56,386 bases of DNA from an uncultured Flavobacteriales bacterium (GTDB lineage: Bacteria; Bacteroidota; Bacteroidia; Flavobacteriales_C; GCA-002722245), in NCBI GenBank assembly GCA_905182585.1, contig CAJJCC010000028.1, forward strand, positions 1-56,386, in the 5' to 3' direction. This document shows positions 27,543 to 36,732 of the stretch, one piece after another; within the stretch, counting starts at the first letter, position 1, and each line of letters starts with the position of its first letter. Under the pieces are notes generated by a model. That model was not told the DNA's origin, did no database searches, and saw only the letters and a program-made list of their open reading frames with translations. The position numbers were made by a program, and so were the translations under genes.

Positions 27543-27797
27543 TTAATTTGCTTTTTTATTGGCTATACTTTTAATTAGTTCCCCTACATTTTCAAAGTCC
27601 ATTACCTCATAAAAGTCAAATGTAATTTCAAATTCTTTTTCAATTTCTGCAATTAAGCTCATATGATTTAGGGAATCCCAACTTTCTATATCTTCTGTAG
27701 TGGTTGTTTTGGAGATAGCAAGTGCTTCGTTTTTAAAAAATGATTTAAAAACTTTCTCAAGTTGAATTGAAATGTTGTGGCTTAAGTGATCACTCAT
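27543..27797 (-). CDS. Acyl carrier protein
   Basis: An 84-residue carrier protein. The phosphopantetheine attachment serine is S41 in ESWDSLNHMSLIAEIEKEF, and helix II follows in normal form. It differs from fatty-acid AcpP (which has DSLD), and DSLNH resembles dedicated carriers like those working with MBOAT or AMP-ligase enzymes. It heads the ACP-MBOAT-queG operon. Its place is away from the fatty-acid operon at 33445-38099, which lacks its own acpP in this window. Confidence 0.88.
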   Translation of the reverse strand: MSDHLSHNISIQLEKVFKSFFKNEALAISKTTTTEDIESWDSLNHMSLIAEIEKEFEITFDFYEVMDFENVGELIKSIANKKAN

Positions 27798-27907
27798 TTG
27801 TTAAAAGAAGTTAATACAAATACAAAAATACAATTATGTGCGTTAATGAATACAAATAAGTTCTTTTATGAAAAAGGCACACATTTTTTCATAGTTATTT
27901 ATAGGTT

Positions 27908-27980
27908 TAGTTTTGGTTAATTAATCTGCTGTGTACAGATAAAGTTTAAATCCCGCCCCTAAGAAGCGGGATTTTTTGTA
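27908..27980 (+). ncRNA. Candidate small RNA with promoter and terminator
   Basis: On the plus strand TAGTTTTG (27908-27915, exact TAnnTTTG) precedes about 60 nt that contain a small hairpin (ATCTG...CAGAT, 27924-27940) and end in a good intrinsic terminator. No plus-strand gene enters from the left for over 4 kb, and no open frame fits between, so a short untranslated transcript would explain the signals. No known RNA family was recognised. Confidence 0.35.
27948..27977 (+). terminator. Intrinsic terminator without an upstream gene
   Basis: AAATCCCGC / GCGGGATTT form a 9-bp GC-rich stem around a 9-nt loop, followed by a run of T on the plus strand only. The strand polarity does not suit the minus-strand gene ending at 28074, which has its own hairpin at 28022-28043. 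Confidence 0.7.
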
Positions 27981-28021
27981 TTTAAATTTGAATGTTTTTG
28001 AGAATACTTATTTTCAGAAAT

Positions 28022-28043
28022 AATAGCAGCTTATGCTGCTATT
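28022..28043 (-). terminator. Hairpin after the T9SS cargo gene
   Basis: AATAGCAGC / GCTGCTATT form a 9-bp stem around TTAT, about 30 bp after the stop at 28074 on the minus strand, followed there by a TATTTCTG stretch rather than a pure T-run. Confidence 0.55.
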
Positions 28044-28073
28044 AAAACGCTTTTTTATGCGGATGCTTGTATT

Positions 28074-30614
28074 TTAACGCGCTAAATGAATAAATCCATT
28101 TATAATTCTATCCTGTACACCTTCTAATCGATTTTCACTGAGGATACAACTGTAATAGTAAACTCCACTACTACAGTTGAGTTTTGTTAATTGATGTTTA
28201 CCATCCCAATTAATATCCAATTCATTTGTTTTAAACACCTGTCGTCCCCAACGATTATAAATTTCTAAATTAATTTCTTTTACATATTTGTAAGGAAACG
28301 GAGTTAGTATTTCATTTACTCCATCATCGTTTGGAGTGAAAATATTGGGTAAAGAATAATAAGGACAGTTGTCAAAGCAAATTTCTTCATTGTCTTCTGA
28401 TTGATTCCCTACCGAATCTGTAGCCATGAATTTATAACATCCCGCTACCTCAAACCGTCCATTATGAATAAAAGAGGTGTCTGTCCAAGGTGCTGTGATT
28501 TCGGCTAATATATTATACTCATCTTCTGGAAATCTTTTAAAGTAAATTGTAATGCTTGATAAATCGGCATTACAGTCTGATGTATCGCCTAACCAGTATA
28601 AACGATTTTCATCTGTATCGCAATCTGACTGCGAGAATACGGTTGGAACACAAGGAGGGATAATATCCTCAGGTGTTTCACATACTTGTTGTGAATTATT
28701 TAAAAGTATAGAATCGTAGTTTTCATAACCACCTATCGTCATAACTTTATAGCAGTATTCAGTTCCGTTTGTAAGGTTTTTGTCAGAGTACGAGTTGTTG
28801 AAGACAGTGTCGATAACCTCCCAAACACCCAATTGCGCCCTTAAAATCAGTGCAGTATCGTTTTGCCAAGGCGTTAAGTAATTCCATGAAAGTTCCACCG
28901 TTTGGTCTGCTGGTACTGCTGTGAGAAATACCGATGAGGCTGTTTCAGAGGATGAAAGTTCATTTTCTTGTCCAGTTATTTCTTCTAGAAGAGTTATGAG
29001 GTAATTATGCTGAATAGTAGTATTGATGCTTATATGAGAAAATGTTGTATCCGATAAATCATTTCCTATATAAATTAAAGAAGGGACACCATTGATGACT
29101 TCATAGAGTTTGTAAAACAAGTTTCCTGAAGCATTCAGGCTGTCAATATTAACTGGGTTTTTCCATCGAATAAAAATCTCTCCGGCATTTTCGGTTGTTG
29201 TAATAACATCAACATTTAACGGAATTGGACTGATTTCAATAGTTTGGCTACACGCCTCATCGCTAACAATACTTTCTGCTCCATCAGGGAAACAAGCAAC
29301 GACTCTGTAACAGTAAAGATTACCTTCAATTAAGTTTTGATCAAAAAAGTTAGTTGAGTTTCTACCTGAGATAGTGGTTATTAATTGGTAATCAGTTTCA
29401 CTTGGCATTCCTGTAACACAAGAGTCTGGTATTAAGCTAGTCGAGTTTATTTTTCGGTAAACTTTATATCCACTAACTTCGGTGCAAATGTTTCTTTTCC
29501 AATTTACACCTATACCATCAACAATTGCCTCTGTTGAAACTTCTTCTGTTTTTGGGCCTAAAATTTTGATGTTTAAAGTTTGGATATCTATAAGTTGCAC
29601 AACTTCATCATTATCTTGAGCTTTGAAATAAACCGGATAAGGGTTTTGTCTTACATGAGAACAACCTGTTATCCATTCAAATTCTCCAGATACCGAATCG
29701 ATACCAATGCTACTGTTGTCAAAAGTTGCCAAATCACCTTCAACCTCACTTAAAGGTCCCCCGGTTGCTGTTAAAGTAATCACATCCAATGAATCTGGAT
29801 CTTTGGCTTTTATAGTTAGCTTAATAGTCGTTCCTGCAACCACACAAAGATCTCTAATCGGATTCAAAATAGGTGGTTGATTGTTACAGCTTTTTACGCT
29901 TATTTGCATATCTCGAACCATTGATCCAATTAAAAAACCACCTCTATACTCATTGATAAGAATAGCGAAATTAAACTCACCTTCAAACGTTGGTTTATCC
30001 CATGTAACTGTTCCCGTTGTGTGATTAATTGTTAAACCAGCAGGGAATTCATATCCAGGTACAATTAGTCCACTTTCACCTCTTGGGTTAACTAATGAGT
30101 AAGCTAAACTATCTCCGTCCTCATCAAATGCTGATGGGTTATGTTGATATATAGCATCAACGCAAGCTTCATCAATAGGAGGGTTTAAAAGAACAGGAGA
30201 GCCATTGGTCCCTAAAAAAGGGTTAATTATAATTTGCGATTCGATGTAAAAAGGGACACTAACTGAGTTGGGGATATTGATTATCCCATTGTTTCTGTTG
30301 GGATCTTCTAAACTAACAGTATAAGTTCCAGGGCCGGGATAAGTATGAATACTTGTGTATTGATTTTTATTAATATCGGTAGAGATAAATTGAGGAAATC
30401 CAGGAGATCTTAACAAAGAATCTACAGCCCCGTCTCCCCAAGAAATCGTTAAAAAAGGACGATCGGCCTCTGTCTCAATTCGAGTGTAGGTTGTTAGGGT
30501 AATTTCAAACTGATTAATTCCAATTTGTTTGTACGATATTTCCCCAGCTCGATTGTGCGTGGCCGAAACCTTTAAAACAGTAAACATCAATAATATGGAA
30601 ATAAAAATCCTCAT
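28074..30614 (-). CDS. T9SS-exported surface protein with gliding-motility-type C-terminus
   Basis: An 846-residue exported protein. After a signal peptide (1-18) come several Ig-like/cadherin-like segments (THNRAGEISYKQIG..., SAFDEDGDSLAYSLVNPRGE, IKAKDPDSLDVITLTATGG), then fibronectin type III-like modules (about 360-680; YKVYRKINS, YCYRVVACFPDG), and a terminal domain starting LPNIFTPNDDGVNE with NRWGRQVFKT, INWDGKHQ and CSSGVYYY. This last part is the type B (CHU_C / gliding motility-associated) T9SS sorting signal. It would be secreted by the T9SS, whose SprA translocon is encoded at 38579-45841. Binding partner unknown. Confidence 0.88.
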   Translation of the reverse strand: MRIFISILLMFTVLKVSATHNRAGEISYKQIGINQFEITLTTYTRIETEADRPFLTISWGDGAVDSLLRSPGFPQFISTDINKNQYTSIHTYPGPGTYTVSLEDPNRNNGIINIPNSVSVPFYIESQIIINPFLGTNGSPVLLNPPIDEACVDAIYQHNPSAFDEDGDSLAYSLVNPRGESGLIVPGYEFPAGLTINHTTGTVTWDKPTFEGEFNFAILINEYRGGFLIGSMVRDMQISVKSCNNQPPILNPIRDLCVVAGTTIKLTIKAKDPDSLDVITLTATGGPLSEVEGDLATFDNSSIGIDSVSGEFEWITGCSHVRQNPYPVYFKAQDNDEVVQLIDIQTLNIKILGPKTEEVSTEAIVDGIGVNWKRNICTEVSGYKVYRKINSTSLIPDSCVTGMPSETDYQLITTISGRNSTNFFDQNLIEGNLYCYRVVACFPDGAESIVSDEACSQTIEISPIPLNVDVITTTENAGEIFIRWKNPVNIDSLNASGNLFYKLYEVINGVPSLIYIGNDLSDTTFSHISINTTIQHNYLITLLEEITGQENELSSSETASSVFLTAVPADQTVELSWNYLTPWQNDTALILRAQLGVWEVIDTVFNNSYSDKNLTNGTEYCYKVMTIGGYENYDSILLNNSQQVCETPEDIIPPCVPTVFSQSDCDTDENRLYWLGDTSDCNADLSSITIYFKRFPEDEYNILAEITAPWTDTSFIHNGRFEVAGCYKFMATDSVGNQSEDNEEICFDNCPYYSLPNIFTPNDDGVNEILTPFPYKYVKEINLEIYNRWGRQVFKTNELDINWDGKHQLTKLNCSSGVYYYSCILSENRLEGVQDRIINGFIHLAR

Positions 30615-30712
30615 GAATTTACAGCGAACACCGGTCGTTTTAAAAATTTAGTTTCTAAGTTATGTAATTCAAATGAAGCTTTTTGGGAATAGTTTGGTAA
30701 TTTCATTAAAAA

Positions 30713-32104
30713 ATGAAGAATATGGAGATTATTGTTTCAAAAAAGGAGAATAAAAGTGCCGGTAAAATCTTTTTGTATAGTGATATTAAAAGTTTAAAAT
30801 CAAAATGCACTAAAGAAGAATTCCAGTTTTTGAAAAATGAATCTTCATCTAATGATGTAGTTGAGTTTGGAAATTATGACACTCGTAAAGTAATTATCTC
30901 TTCTAAAAAGAAGGCAATTGAATTTTTTAGAAAAACGGCAGCGAATTTAAATTTACAAGGTGATTTCGATTTACTTTGTTTAGATGTATCTAAAACCAAA
31001 ACCATTGCATTTTTAGAAGGTGCGTTATTAAACGACTATTCGTTTTCAAAATATAAGTCTGATTATAATTCAGATTCTGCTTCGATAAATGTTGTTTCAA
31101 CTGAAATTAAAGCAACAGATTTAGAACAACTAGAAAACGTTATCAAAAGCGTTAATTCTGCTCGTGACTGGGTGAATGAGCCCGTTAATCAACTAACTAC
31201 AGATAATTATCTTTCTCAAATAAATCAATTAACCAAAATTGGAGTTGAGGTAGACGTATTTAGAAAATCTAAATTAGAATCCCTAAATATGGGTGGGATA
31301 TTAGGCGTAAATAAAGGTTCCAATGAAGAGCCTGCTCTAGCTAAATTAGAGTGGAAACCAAAAGGATATAACAACGATAAGCCAATAGTTTTAATTGGAA
31401 AAGGTATCCTGTTTGATACAGGAGGAATTAATATTAAAACAGGAAACTTCATGACAGACATGAAGGCTGATATGGGCGGTTCGGCTACTGTAGTAGCAAC
31501 AATAAAAGCAATCGCAAAAAATAAATTACCAATTCATGTAATTGTTTTAACGCCAATTACAGAAAACAGAATAAATGGAAATGAATTAGTTCCTGGTGAT
31601 GTTATCACAATGCACAGCGGAAAGACGGTTGAGGTTTTAAATACAGATGCTGAAGGGCGACTTGTTTTGGCTGATGCGTTAAGTTTTGCTAAAAAATTCA
31701 ATCCTGAATTAGTAATCGATGTAGCTACTTTAACAGGCTCGGCATTTAGATTAACGGGCCACAATGGCGCTGTTGTTATGGGGACAAGTGATAAAAATAT
31801 TCATCAGCTAAAAAAATCAAGTGAAACTACATTCGAAAGAATAATTGAGCTACCAATGTGGGAAGAGTTTGAGGATACATTAAAAAGTAACATTGCCGAT
31901 TTAAATAACTTAGGATCAGGGGAAGGACAAGCGGTTTGTGCAGGATTTTTCTTGAAAAATTTTGTTGATTACCCATGGATTCATTTGGATATTGCAGGAC
32001 CTGCTTTTATTCCTTCGGATAAGGATTATCATAAAAAAGGTGGGACAGGATTTGGTGTAAGGTTGCTGTATCAATTTTTAAAGGATAAATTTGACTTGAA
32101 TTAA
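30713..32104 (+). CDS. pepA: M17 family leucyl aminopeptidase
   Basis: A 463-residue two-metal aminopeptidase that removes N-terminal residues from peptides in the cytosol. The catalytic domain contains GKGILFDTGGINIKTG (lysine and aspartate ligands), MKADMGGSATV, and the signature NTDAEGRLVLADAL with the catalytic Arg. GGTGFGVRLLYQFL closes the fold. The N-terminal domain is divergent, as usual. An ATG three codons further (30722) is an alternative start. Eight bases separate it from pdxA, so the two are probably co-transcribed. Confidence 0.93.
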   Translation: MKNMEIIVSKKENKSAGKIFLYSDIKSLKSKCTKEEFQFLKNESSSNDVVEFGNYDTRKVIISSKKKAIEFFRKTAANLNLQGDFDLLCLDVSKTKTIAFLEGALLNDYSFSKYKSDYNSDSASINVVSTEIKATDLEQLENVIKSVNSARDWVNEPVNQLTTDNYLSQINQLTKIGVEVDVFRKSKLESLNMGGILGVNKGSNEEPALAKLEWKPKGYNNDKPIVLIGKGILFDTGGINIKTGNFMTDMKADMGGSATVVATIKAIAKNKLPIHVIVLTPITENRINGNELVPGDVITMHSGKTVEVLNTDAEGRLVLADALSFAKKFNPELVIDVATLTGSAFRLTGHNGAVVMGTSDKNIHQLKKSSETTFERIIELPMWEEFEDTLKSNIADLNNLGSGEGQAVCAGFFLKNFVDYPWIHLDIAGPAFIPSDKDYHKKGGTGFGVRLLYQFLKDKFDLN

Positions 32105-32112
32105 GACGAGAC

Positions 32113-33378
32113 ATGAGCGATAAATTAGATAAGATAAAAATAGGAATCACTCAAGGTGATGTTAACGGAGTTGGTTACGAAGTGATTTTAAAGGCATTCT
32201 CAGATAGTGGAATGCTTGACCTTTGTACGCCAGTTATATATGGATCAAAGAAGTATAGCAACGAGCATAAAAAAAATCTTAAAATGGATGAATTTTCATT
32301 TTTTGTTGTCAACAAAGCTGAAGATTCCAGAGATAATAAAGTGAATCTAATTGAATGTTGCGACGATAAAGTAGATTTAAACATTGGTGAAGCTACACTT
32401 GCTTCTGGAAAAGCGGCGTTCCAATCTTTGGATATTGCCGTTAACGATTTAATGGACGGAAAAATAGATGCTATTGTTACTGCACCAATAAATAAAAAAA
32501 ATATTCAAAGCGATAACTTCGACTTCCCCGGCCATACAGAGTTTTTAGGACAAAAAGATGGCGATACGAAAGGTTTAATGTTTATGATTTCCGAAAAATT
32601 AAAAGTAGGAGTCGTAACAGGGCATATTCCATTAAAAGAGGTAGCCTCGGCAATTTCTGAAGAGAGTATACTGAAGAAATTAAAAGTAATGAGCAATTCA
32701 TTGAAAATGGATTTTAGTATTTCTAAACCAAAAATTGCTGTGCTTGGTTTAAACCCTCATGCCGGTGATAATGGTTTACTTGGTGCTGAAGAGCAAGAAG
32801 TTATTAATGGAGCCGTTAAAAAGGCTGGGGATAATGGCGTTTTTGCTCACGGACCATTTCCTGCTGATGGATTTTTCGGGTCAGCTCAATATTTAAAATA
32901 CGATGGTGTTTTAGCAATGTATCATGATCAAGGTTTAATTCCTTTTAAAGCGTTAAGTTTTGGAGAAGGAGTGAATTTTACAGCTGGACTTTCATTTGTA
33001 AGAACATCTCCTGATCATGGGACTGGTTATGATATTGCTGGGGAAGACAAAGCAGATGCAGCATCGATGAGACAAGCGGTTTACACCGCGATTGATATTT
33101 GTAAAAACCGACGAATGAATAAGGGCTTGTTAGCAAATGCTTTAAAACCGGGTAAAGTAAAGGAGCCCTTTAAAAAAGGCAGACCTTCAAGTGATACAAG
33201 AAAGCCAAGAAGAGAGCCAAGAAAGGATACTCCAAGACCGACACCTAGACCTAAACCAGCAGTTGAACAAGAAGCTAAAGTTGATCTTGACCCTGAAGTG
33301 AAACCTACTGAAATAGTGAAGGAAATACCAAAAGAGGGACCGAAAGATATTGCGAACGAAACACCGAATGAAGAATAA
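32113..33378 (+). CDS. pdxA: 4-hydroxythreonine-4-phosphate dehydrogenase with disordered tail
   Basis: Oxidises 4-phosphohydroxy-L-threonine in the pyridoxal 5'-phosphate pathway. The catalytic part (1 to about 345) has GITQGDVNGVGYEV, DFPGHTEFLGQ, LNPHAGDNGLLG and AMYHDQGLIPFKAL, which supply the divalent-metal histidines, and ends with SPDHGTGYDIAG. Residues 345-421 form an extension absent from usual PdxA: first Lys/Arg/Pro-rich (RREPRKDTPRPTPRPKP), then Glu/Pro-rich. It is predicted to be disordered. The reading frame is intact, so it is not a read-through artefact of a lost stop in an obvious way. Confidence 0.92.
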   Translation: MSDKLDKIKIGITQGDVNGVGYEVILKAFSDSGMLDLCTPVIYGSKKYSNEHKKNLKMDEFSFFVVNKAEDSRDNKVNLIECCDDKVDLNIGEATLASGKAAFQSLDIAVNDLMDGKIDAIVTAPINKKNIQSDNFDFPGHTEFLGQKDGDTKGLMFMISEKLKVGVVTGHIPLKEVASAISEESILKKLKVMSNSLKMDFSISKPKIAVLGLNPHAGDNGLLGAEEQEVINGAVKKAGDNGVFAHGPFPADGFFGSAQYLKYDGVLAMYHDQGLIPFKALSFGEGVNFTAGLSFVRTSPDHGTGYDIAGEDKADAASMRQAVYTAIDICKNRRMNKGLLANALKPGKVKEPFKKGRPSSDTRKPRREPRKDTPRPTPRPKPAVEQEAKVDLDPEVKPTEIVKEIPKEGPKDIANETPNEE

Positions 33379-33381
33379 AAT

Positions 33382-33411
33382 CATAAAGTTCTGCTTTGAT
33401 AAAACTTTATG
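33382..33411. promoter_or_regulatory. Inverted repeat within the lipid-operon promoter region
   Basis: CATAAAGTT (33382-33390) and AACTTTATG (33403-33411) are perfect inverted repeats around 12 nt. There is no T-run, so it is not a good pdxA terminator. It surrounds the putative -33 TTTG (33395-33398) and touches the -7 region, as an operator might. Confidence 0.4.
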
Positions 33412-33422
33412 TTGTAACTTTG
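33395..33422 (+). promoter_or_regulatory. Candidate promoter of the DUF177-accC operon
   Basis: TTTG (33395-33398) and TAACTTTG (33415-33422) fit the Bacteroidota -33/-7 boxes, with 16 bp between (a little short). The -7 box lies 22 bp before the ATG at 33445. This is the only promoter-like site found upstream of the six-gene operon. Confidence 0.5.
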
Positions 33423-33444
33423 TAGGCTCTTAATTTTTGGACAA

Positions 33445-33963
33445 ATGGAATTTGATAAATTTGTAATCGGTTTCGAGGCACTTGAGTTAGGTGAATACAA
33501 CTATAATTTTTTAGTTGACGATGCGTTCTTTAACGATTTAGAGTACGCTGAAATTCAAGGAGGGGAAGTGATTGTTGGTGCAGTTTTGAGGAAATCAGAA
33601 CGTTTAAGCCAAATGGAACTAAACTTTGAGGGAAAGGTTGCGGTGCCTTGTGATCGTTGTAGTGAGGACGTTACATTGCCAGTGAGCTTTACGGAGTCAC
33701 TGATTGTGAAAGTTGGAACTGAAGACAATGAAGACGAAGGCTTGTTAATACTTGATGAGAATGATATTGAGTTTGATATCAGACATTATTTATACGAAAG
33801 TATAAGCTTGAGTTTACCAACGAGAAGAATACATTCTGAAGATGGTGATGATAAAGGTTGTGACGAAGCAATTTTATCAATGCTGAATCAGGATTATGAA
33901 AAAGAAAATAACGACGAAGATAATATCGACCCAAGGTGGTCGGCATTGAAGAATTTAAAATAA
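33445..33963 (+). CDS. DUF177 (YceD-like) protein
   Basis: A 172-residue DUF177/YceD-family protein. It has the conserved core VAVPCDRCSEDVTLPV, with the CxxC pair, and the acidic middle EDNEDEGLLILDENDIEFDI. It is followed 24 bp later by rpmF, the near-universal neighbour of this family; YceD-like proteins are linked to 23S rRNA maturation or L32 expression. The highly acidic C-terminus is normal for the family. Confidence 0.9.
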   Translation: MEFDKFVIGFEALELGEYNYNFLVDDAFFNDLEYAEIQGGEVIVGAVLRKSERLSQMELNFEGKVAVPCDRCSEDVTLPVSFTESLIVKVGTEDNEDEGLLILDENDIEFDIRHYLYESISLSLPTRRIHSEDGDDKGCDEAILSMLNQDYEKENNDEDNIDPRWSALKNLK

Positions 33964-33987
33964 GAATTTAATTAAAGTATACACAAA

Positions 33988-34173
33988 ATGGCGCATCCTA
34001 AACGAAAGATTAGTAAGACAAGAAGAGATAAGAGAAGAACGCATTATAAAGCGGTTGCTCCTACACTTTCAACTTGTTCAAATTGTGGTGCTACTACAGA
34101 ATATCACAGAGTATGTGGTGAATGTGGTTACTACAGAGGGAAACAAGCAATTGAGAAAACGGTTACAGCTTAG
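33988..34173 (+). CDS. rpmF: 50S ribosomal protein L32
   Basis: A 61-residue ribosomal protein L32 of the large subunit. It opens with the basic [19 protein letters not shown] and carries a zinc-ribbon [18 protein letters not shown] (four cysteines, C+ type). It sits between DUF177 and plsX, the common bacterial order that ties ribosome and lipid synthesis together. Confidence 0.97.
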   Translation: MAHPKRKISKTRRDKRRTHYKAVAPTLSTCSNCGATTEYHRVCGECGYYRGKQAIEKTVTA

Positions 34174-34195
34174 TTTCTAATCCAAAAAGCTTAAT

Positions 34196-35131
34196 ATGCG
34201 GATTGGGATAGATATAATGGGTGGCGATTTCGCTCCCAAAACTACTACCGAAGGTGCTGTTTTAGCACAAAAAGAACTGCCAGGGGTTGAGTTAGTTCTT
34301 ATTGGCGACGAAACCAAAATTCTTCCTATTTTGGAAGAAAAGGGTGCTGATAAGAGTAAATTCTCTATTGTCAATACTACCGATTTTATCGGCATGAGTG
34401 AGCACCCTATTAAAGCATTTAAGAAGAAGCCTAAATCATCTATTGGTTTGGGCTTTAAGCTTTTATCTAATGGAGAAATCCAAGGTTTTGCCGGGGCTGG
34501 TAACACGGGAGCCATGATGATTGGTTCAATGTATACTGTTCAAACAATTCCAGGGATTATTCGGCCTTCTATTGCTTCGGTTTTACCGAAGGAAAATGGA
34601 GGTGTAAATCTTATTTTAGATGTTGGCGTAAATGCTGATTGTAAACCTGATGTTTTATATCAATTTGGTATTGTTGGATCATTATACGCTAAACACGTTC
34701 TTGGAATTGAAACGCCACGAGTTAGCTTGTTAAATATTGGAGAGGAACCTGAAAAGGGAAATTTACTTTCACTAGCAACTTATAACTTAATGAAAGATTC
34801 GAAAGACTTTAATTTTGTTGGTAATATAGAAGGAAGAGATATTTTTAATGACGGCTGTGATGTTGTTGTGTGCGACGGTTTTACAGGTAATGTAGTCATT
34901 AAAGAGGCCGAAGCTTTTTATCATTTGATGAAAAAAAGAGGTGTGCTAGATGATTATTTTAGTAGGTTTAACTATGAGATATATGGAGGAAGCCCTATAT
35001 TGGGGATTAATTCCAATGTTGTAGTTGGTCATGGTATCTCAAATGACGTTGCAATTAAGAATATGATTAAATTAGCGGCAGAAATTGCGAAAGCAAAACT
35101 GTCTAACAAGATAAAAGAAGCTTTTAAGTAA
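34196..35131 (+). CDS. plsX: Phosphate acyltransferase PlsX
   Basis: A 311-residue enzyme that turns acyl-ACP into acyl-phosphate, the donor for PlsY in phospholipid synthesis; peripheral to the inner membrane. It has the opening [12 protein letters not shown], then [12 protein letters not shown], and [14 protein letters not shown] near the C-terminus. One base separates its stop from the fabH start, which indicates tight coupling. Confidence 0.96.
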   Translation: MRIGIDIMGGDFAPKTTTEGAVLAQKELPGVELVLIGDETKILPILEEKGADKSKFSIVNTTDFIGMSEHPIKAFKKKPKSSIGLGFKLLSNGEIQGFAGAGNTGAMMIGSMYTVQTIPGIIRPSIASVLPKENGGVNLILDVGVNADCKPDVLYQFGIVGSLYAKHVLGIETPRVSLLNIGEEPEKGNLLSLATYNLMKDSKDFNFVGNIEGRDIFNDGCDVVVCDGFTGNVVIKEAEAFYHLMKKRGVLDDYFSRFNYEIYGGSPILGINSNVVVGHGISNDVAIKNMIKLAAEIAKAKLSNKIKEAFK

Positions 35132-35132
35132 T

Positions 35133-36128
35133 ATGAGTACTATAAACGCTGCAATAACTTGTGTTGGAGGTTACTTACCAGAGTATGTAATGACCAATGC
35201 AGAGTTAGAAAAAATTGTTGATACTACCGATGAGTGGATCACAACCAGAACTGGTATAAAGGAACGAAGAGTCCTTAAAGGTGAAGGAAAAGCAACCTCC
35301 GACATGGGGGCTGAAGTAGTTAAGCAAATCTGTGAAAAAAGAGGGATCGCTCCTGAGGAAATAGACTTAGTACTAGTAGCAACTGTTACACCTGATATGC
35401 CTTTCCCATCTACCGCAAATATTATTTGTGATAAAGTAGGTGCAACAAACGCATGGGGTTATGATTTAAGCGCTGCTTGTTCAGGGTTTTTATACGCTTT
35501 AGTTACAGGACAAAGATTTATCGAAAGTGGAGCTTATAAAAAAGTAGTAATCGTTGGTGCCGATAAAATGTCGAGCATAATTGATTATGAAGATAGAACA
35601 ACGTGCATTATCTTTGGAGATGGTGCAGGAGGCGTTTTATTAGAGCCTACTGAAGAAGAAGTTGGAATTGTTGATTCTGTTTTAAAAAGTGATGGTTCTG
35701 GAAGAGAATTCCTAAACATTAAAGCTGGTGGCTCACACAAACCTGCTAGTTTAGAAACGCTTAAAAACAAAGAACATTTTGTTTACCAAGAAGGTAAGTC
35801 GGTATTTAGATTTGCGGTTACAAATATGGCTGATGTTTCAGCTGAAATTTTAAAGCGTAATAATTTAACTGGTGAAGATGTTGATTGGTTGGTTCCGCAT
35901 CAAGCGAACTTAAGAATCATTGAGGCAACAAGAGCAAGAGTTGGTATTCCTAAAGAAAAAGTAATGATTAACATACAAAAGTATGGGAACACTACTGCTG
36001 GAACATTACCACTTTGTTTGTGGGATTGGGAAAAGAAATTAAAAAAAGGGGATAATTTAATATTAGCTGCTTTTGGTGGTGGATTCACATGGGGATCTAT
36101 TTATTTAAAATGGGCATATAACTCATAA
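35133..36128 (+). CDS. fabH: 3-oxoacyl-ACP synthase III
   Basis: A 331-residue condensing enzyme that joins an acyl-CoA to malonyl-ACP to begin fatty-acid synthesis. The Cys-His-Asn triad is C116 ([12 protein letters not shown]), H256 ([10 protein letters not shown]) and N286 (KYGNTTAGT). GFGGGFTWG-type closing ([16 protein letters not shown]) fits the family. Confidence 0.96.
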   Translation: MSTINAAITCVGGYLPEYVMTNAELEKIVDTTDEWITTRTGIKERRVLKGEGKATSDMGAEVVKQICEKRGIAPEEIDLVLVATVTPDMPFPSTANIICDKVGATNAWGYDLSAACSGFLYALVTGQRFIESGAYKKVVIVGADKMSSIIDYEDRTTCIIFGDGAGGVLLEPTEEEVGIVDSVLKSDGSGREFLNIKAGGSHKPASLETLKNKEHFVYQEGKSVFRFAVTNMADVSAEILKRNNLTGEDVDWLVPHQANLRIIEATRARVGIPKEKVMINIQKYGNTTAGTLPLCLWDWEKKLKKGDNLILAAFGGGFTWGSIYLKWAYNS

Positions 36129-36157
36129 AAATTTTAAGAACGAAAAATCTTTTTGTT

Positions 36158-36661
36158 ATGAAAGTAAATGAAATTCAAGACTTAATTAAGTTCGTTTCAA
36201 AGTCTGGTGTTAGCGAGGTTAACTTAGAAACTAAAGAAGTTAAACTAACCATTAAAAATGATGGTGGTAAAAAAGGAAAAGGTGGTGAAGCACAACTTCT
36301 TCAAGTTCCTTTACAACAAATGATGCCACAGCAAATGCAAGCAGCTCCTATTGCAGCTCCAGTTACTGCAGCACCTGCGCCTGTTGTTGAACCAGCGGCA
36401 CCTGTTGATGACACTTCAAAATACATCGAAGTGAAATCTCCAATGATTGGTACTTTTTACCGTCGCCCTTCTCCAGATAAGAAAAACTTTGTTGAGGTTG
36501 GTTCTGAGATTAAAACAGGAGATGTTATTTGTATCATTGAAGCGATGAAGTTATTTAACGAAATCGAAGCAGAGGTTACAGGTAAAGTTGTTAAGATTTT
36601 TGTTGACGATTCAACTCCAGTTGAATATGATCAACTATTATTCTTAGTTGACCCTAGCTAA
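36158..36661 (+). CDS. accB: Acetyl-CoA carboxylase biotin carboxyl carrier protein
   Basis: A 167-residue carrier of biotin for acetyl-CoA carboxylase. An N-terminal domain (1-45) is joined by a Gln/Ala/Pro-rich flexible linker (about 46-85) to the biotinyl domain (88-167), with the modified lysine K131 in IIEAMKLFNE. It works with AccC, encoded next. Confidence 0.96.
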   Translation: MKVNEIQDLIKFVSKSGVSEVNLETKEVKLTIKNDGGKKGKGGEAQLLQVPLQQMMPQQMQAAPIAAPVTAAPAPVVEPAAPVDDTSKYIEVKSPMIGTFYRRPSPDKKNFVEVGSEIKTGDVICIIEAMKLFNEIEAEVTGKVVKIFVDDSTPVEYDQLLFLVDPS

Positions 36662-36691
36662 TCAAAAGGACTGATTAAATTATTTGTTTAA

Positions 36692-36732
36692 AAAATCATT
36701 TGTCAACCCTGAGCGGAGTCTAAGGATTCAGC
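36692..36732. repeat. Probable relic of a GTCA..CTGAGCGGAGTC-type intergenic repeat
   Basis: Between accB and accC the sequence TTTGTCAACCCTGAGCGGAGTCTAAGGATT... recalls the CGTCA-CCTGAGCG-AGTC-AAGGATC intergenic repeats widespread in Bacteroidota (recognised from memory), with the matching second arm missing. It is related in motif to the 76-bp elements at 84 and 281 (CGTCATCCAGAGCGCAGCGTGGGATC). Confidence 0.4.
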
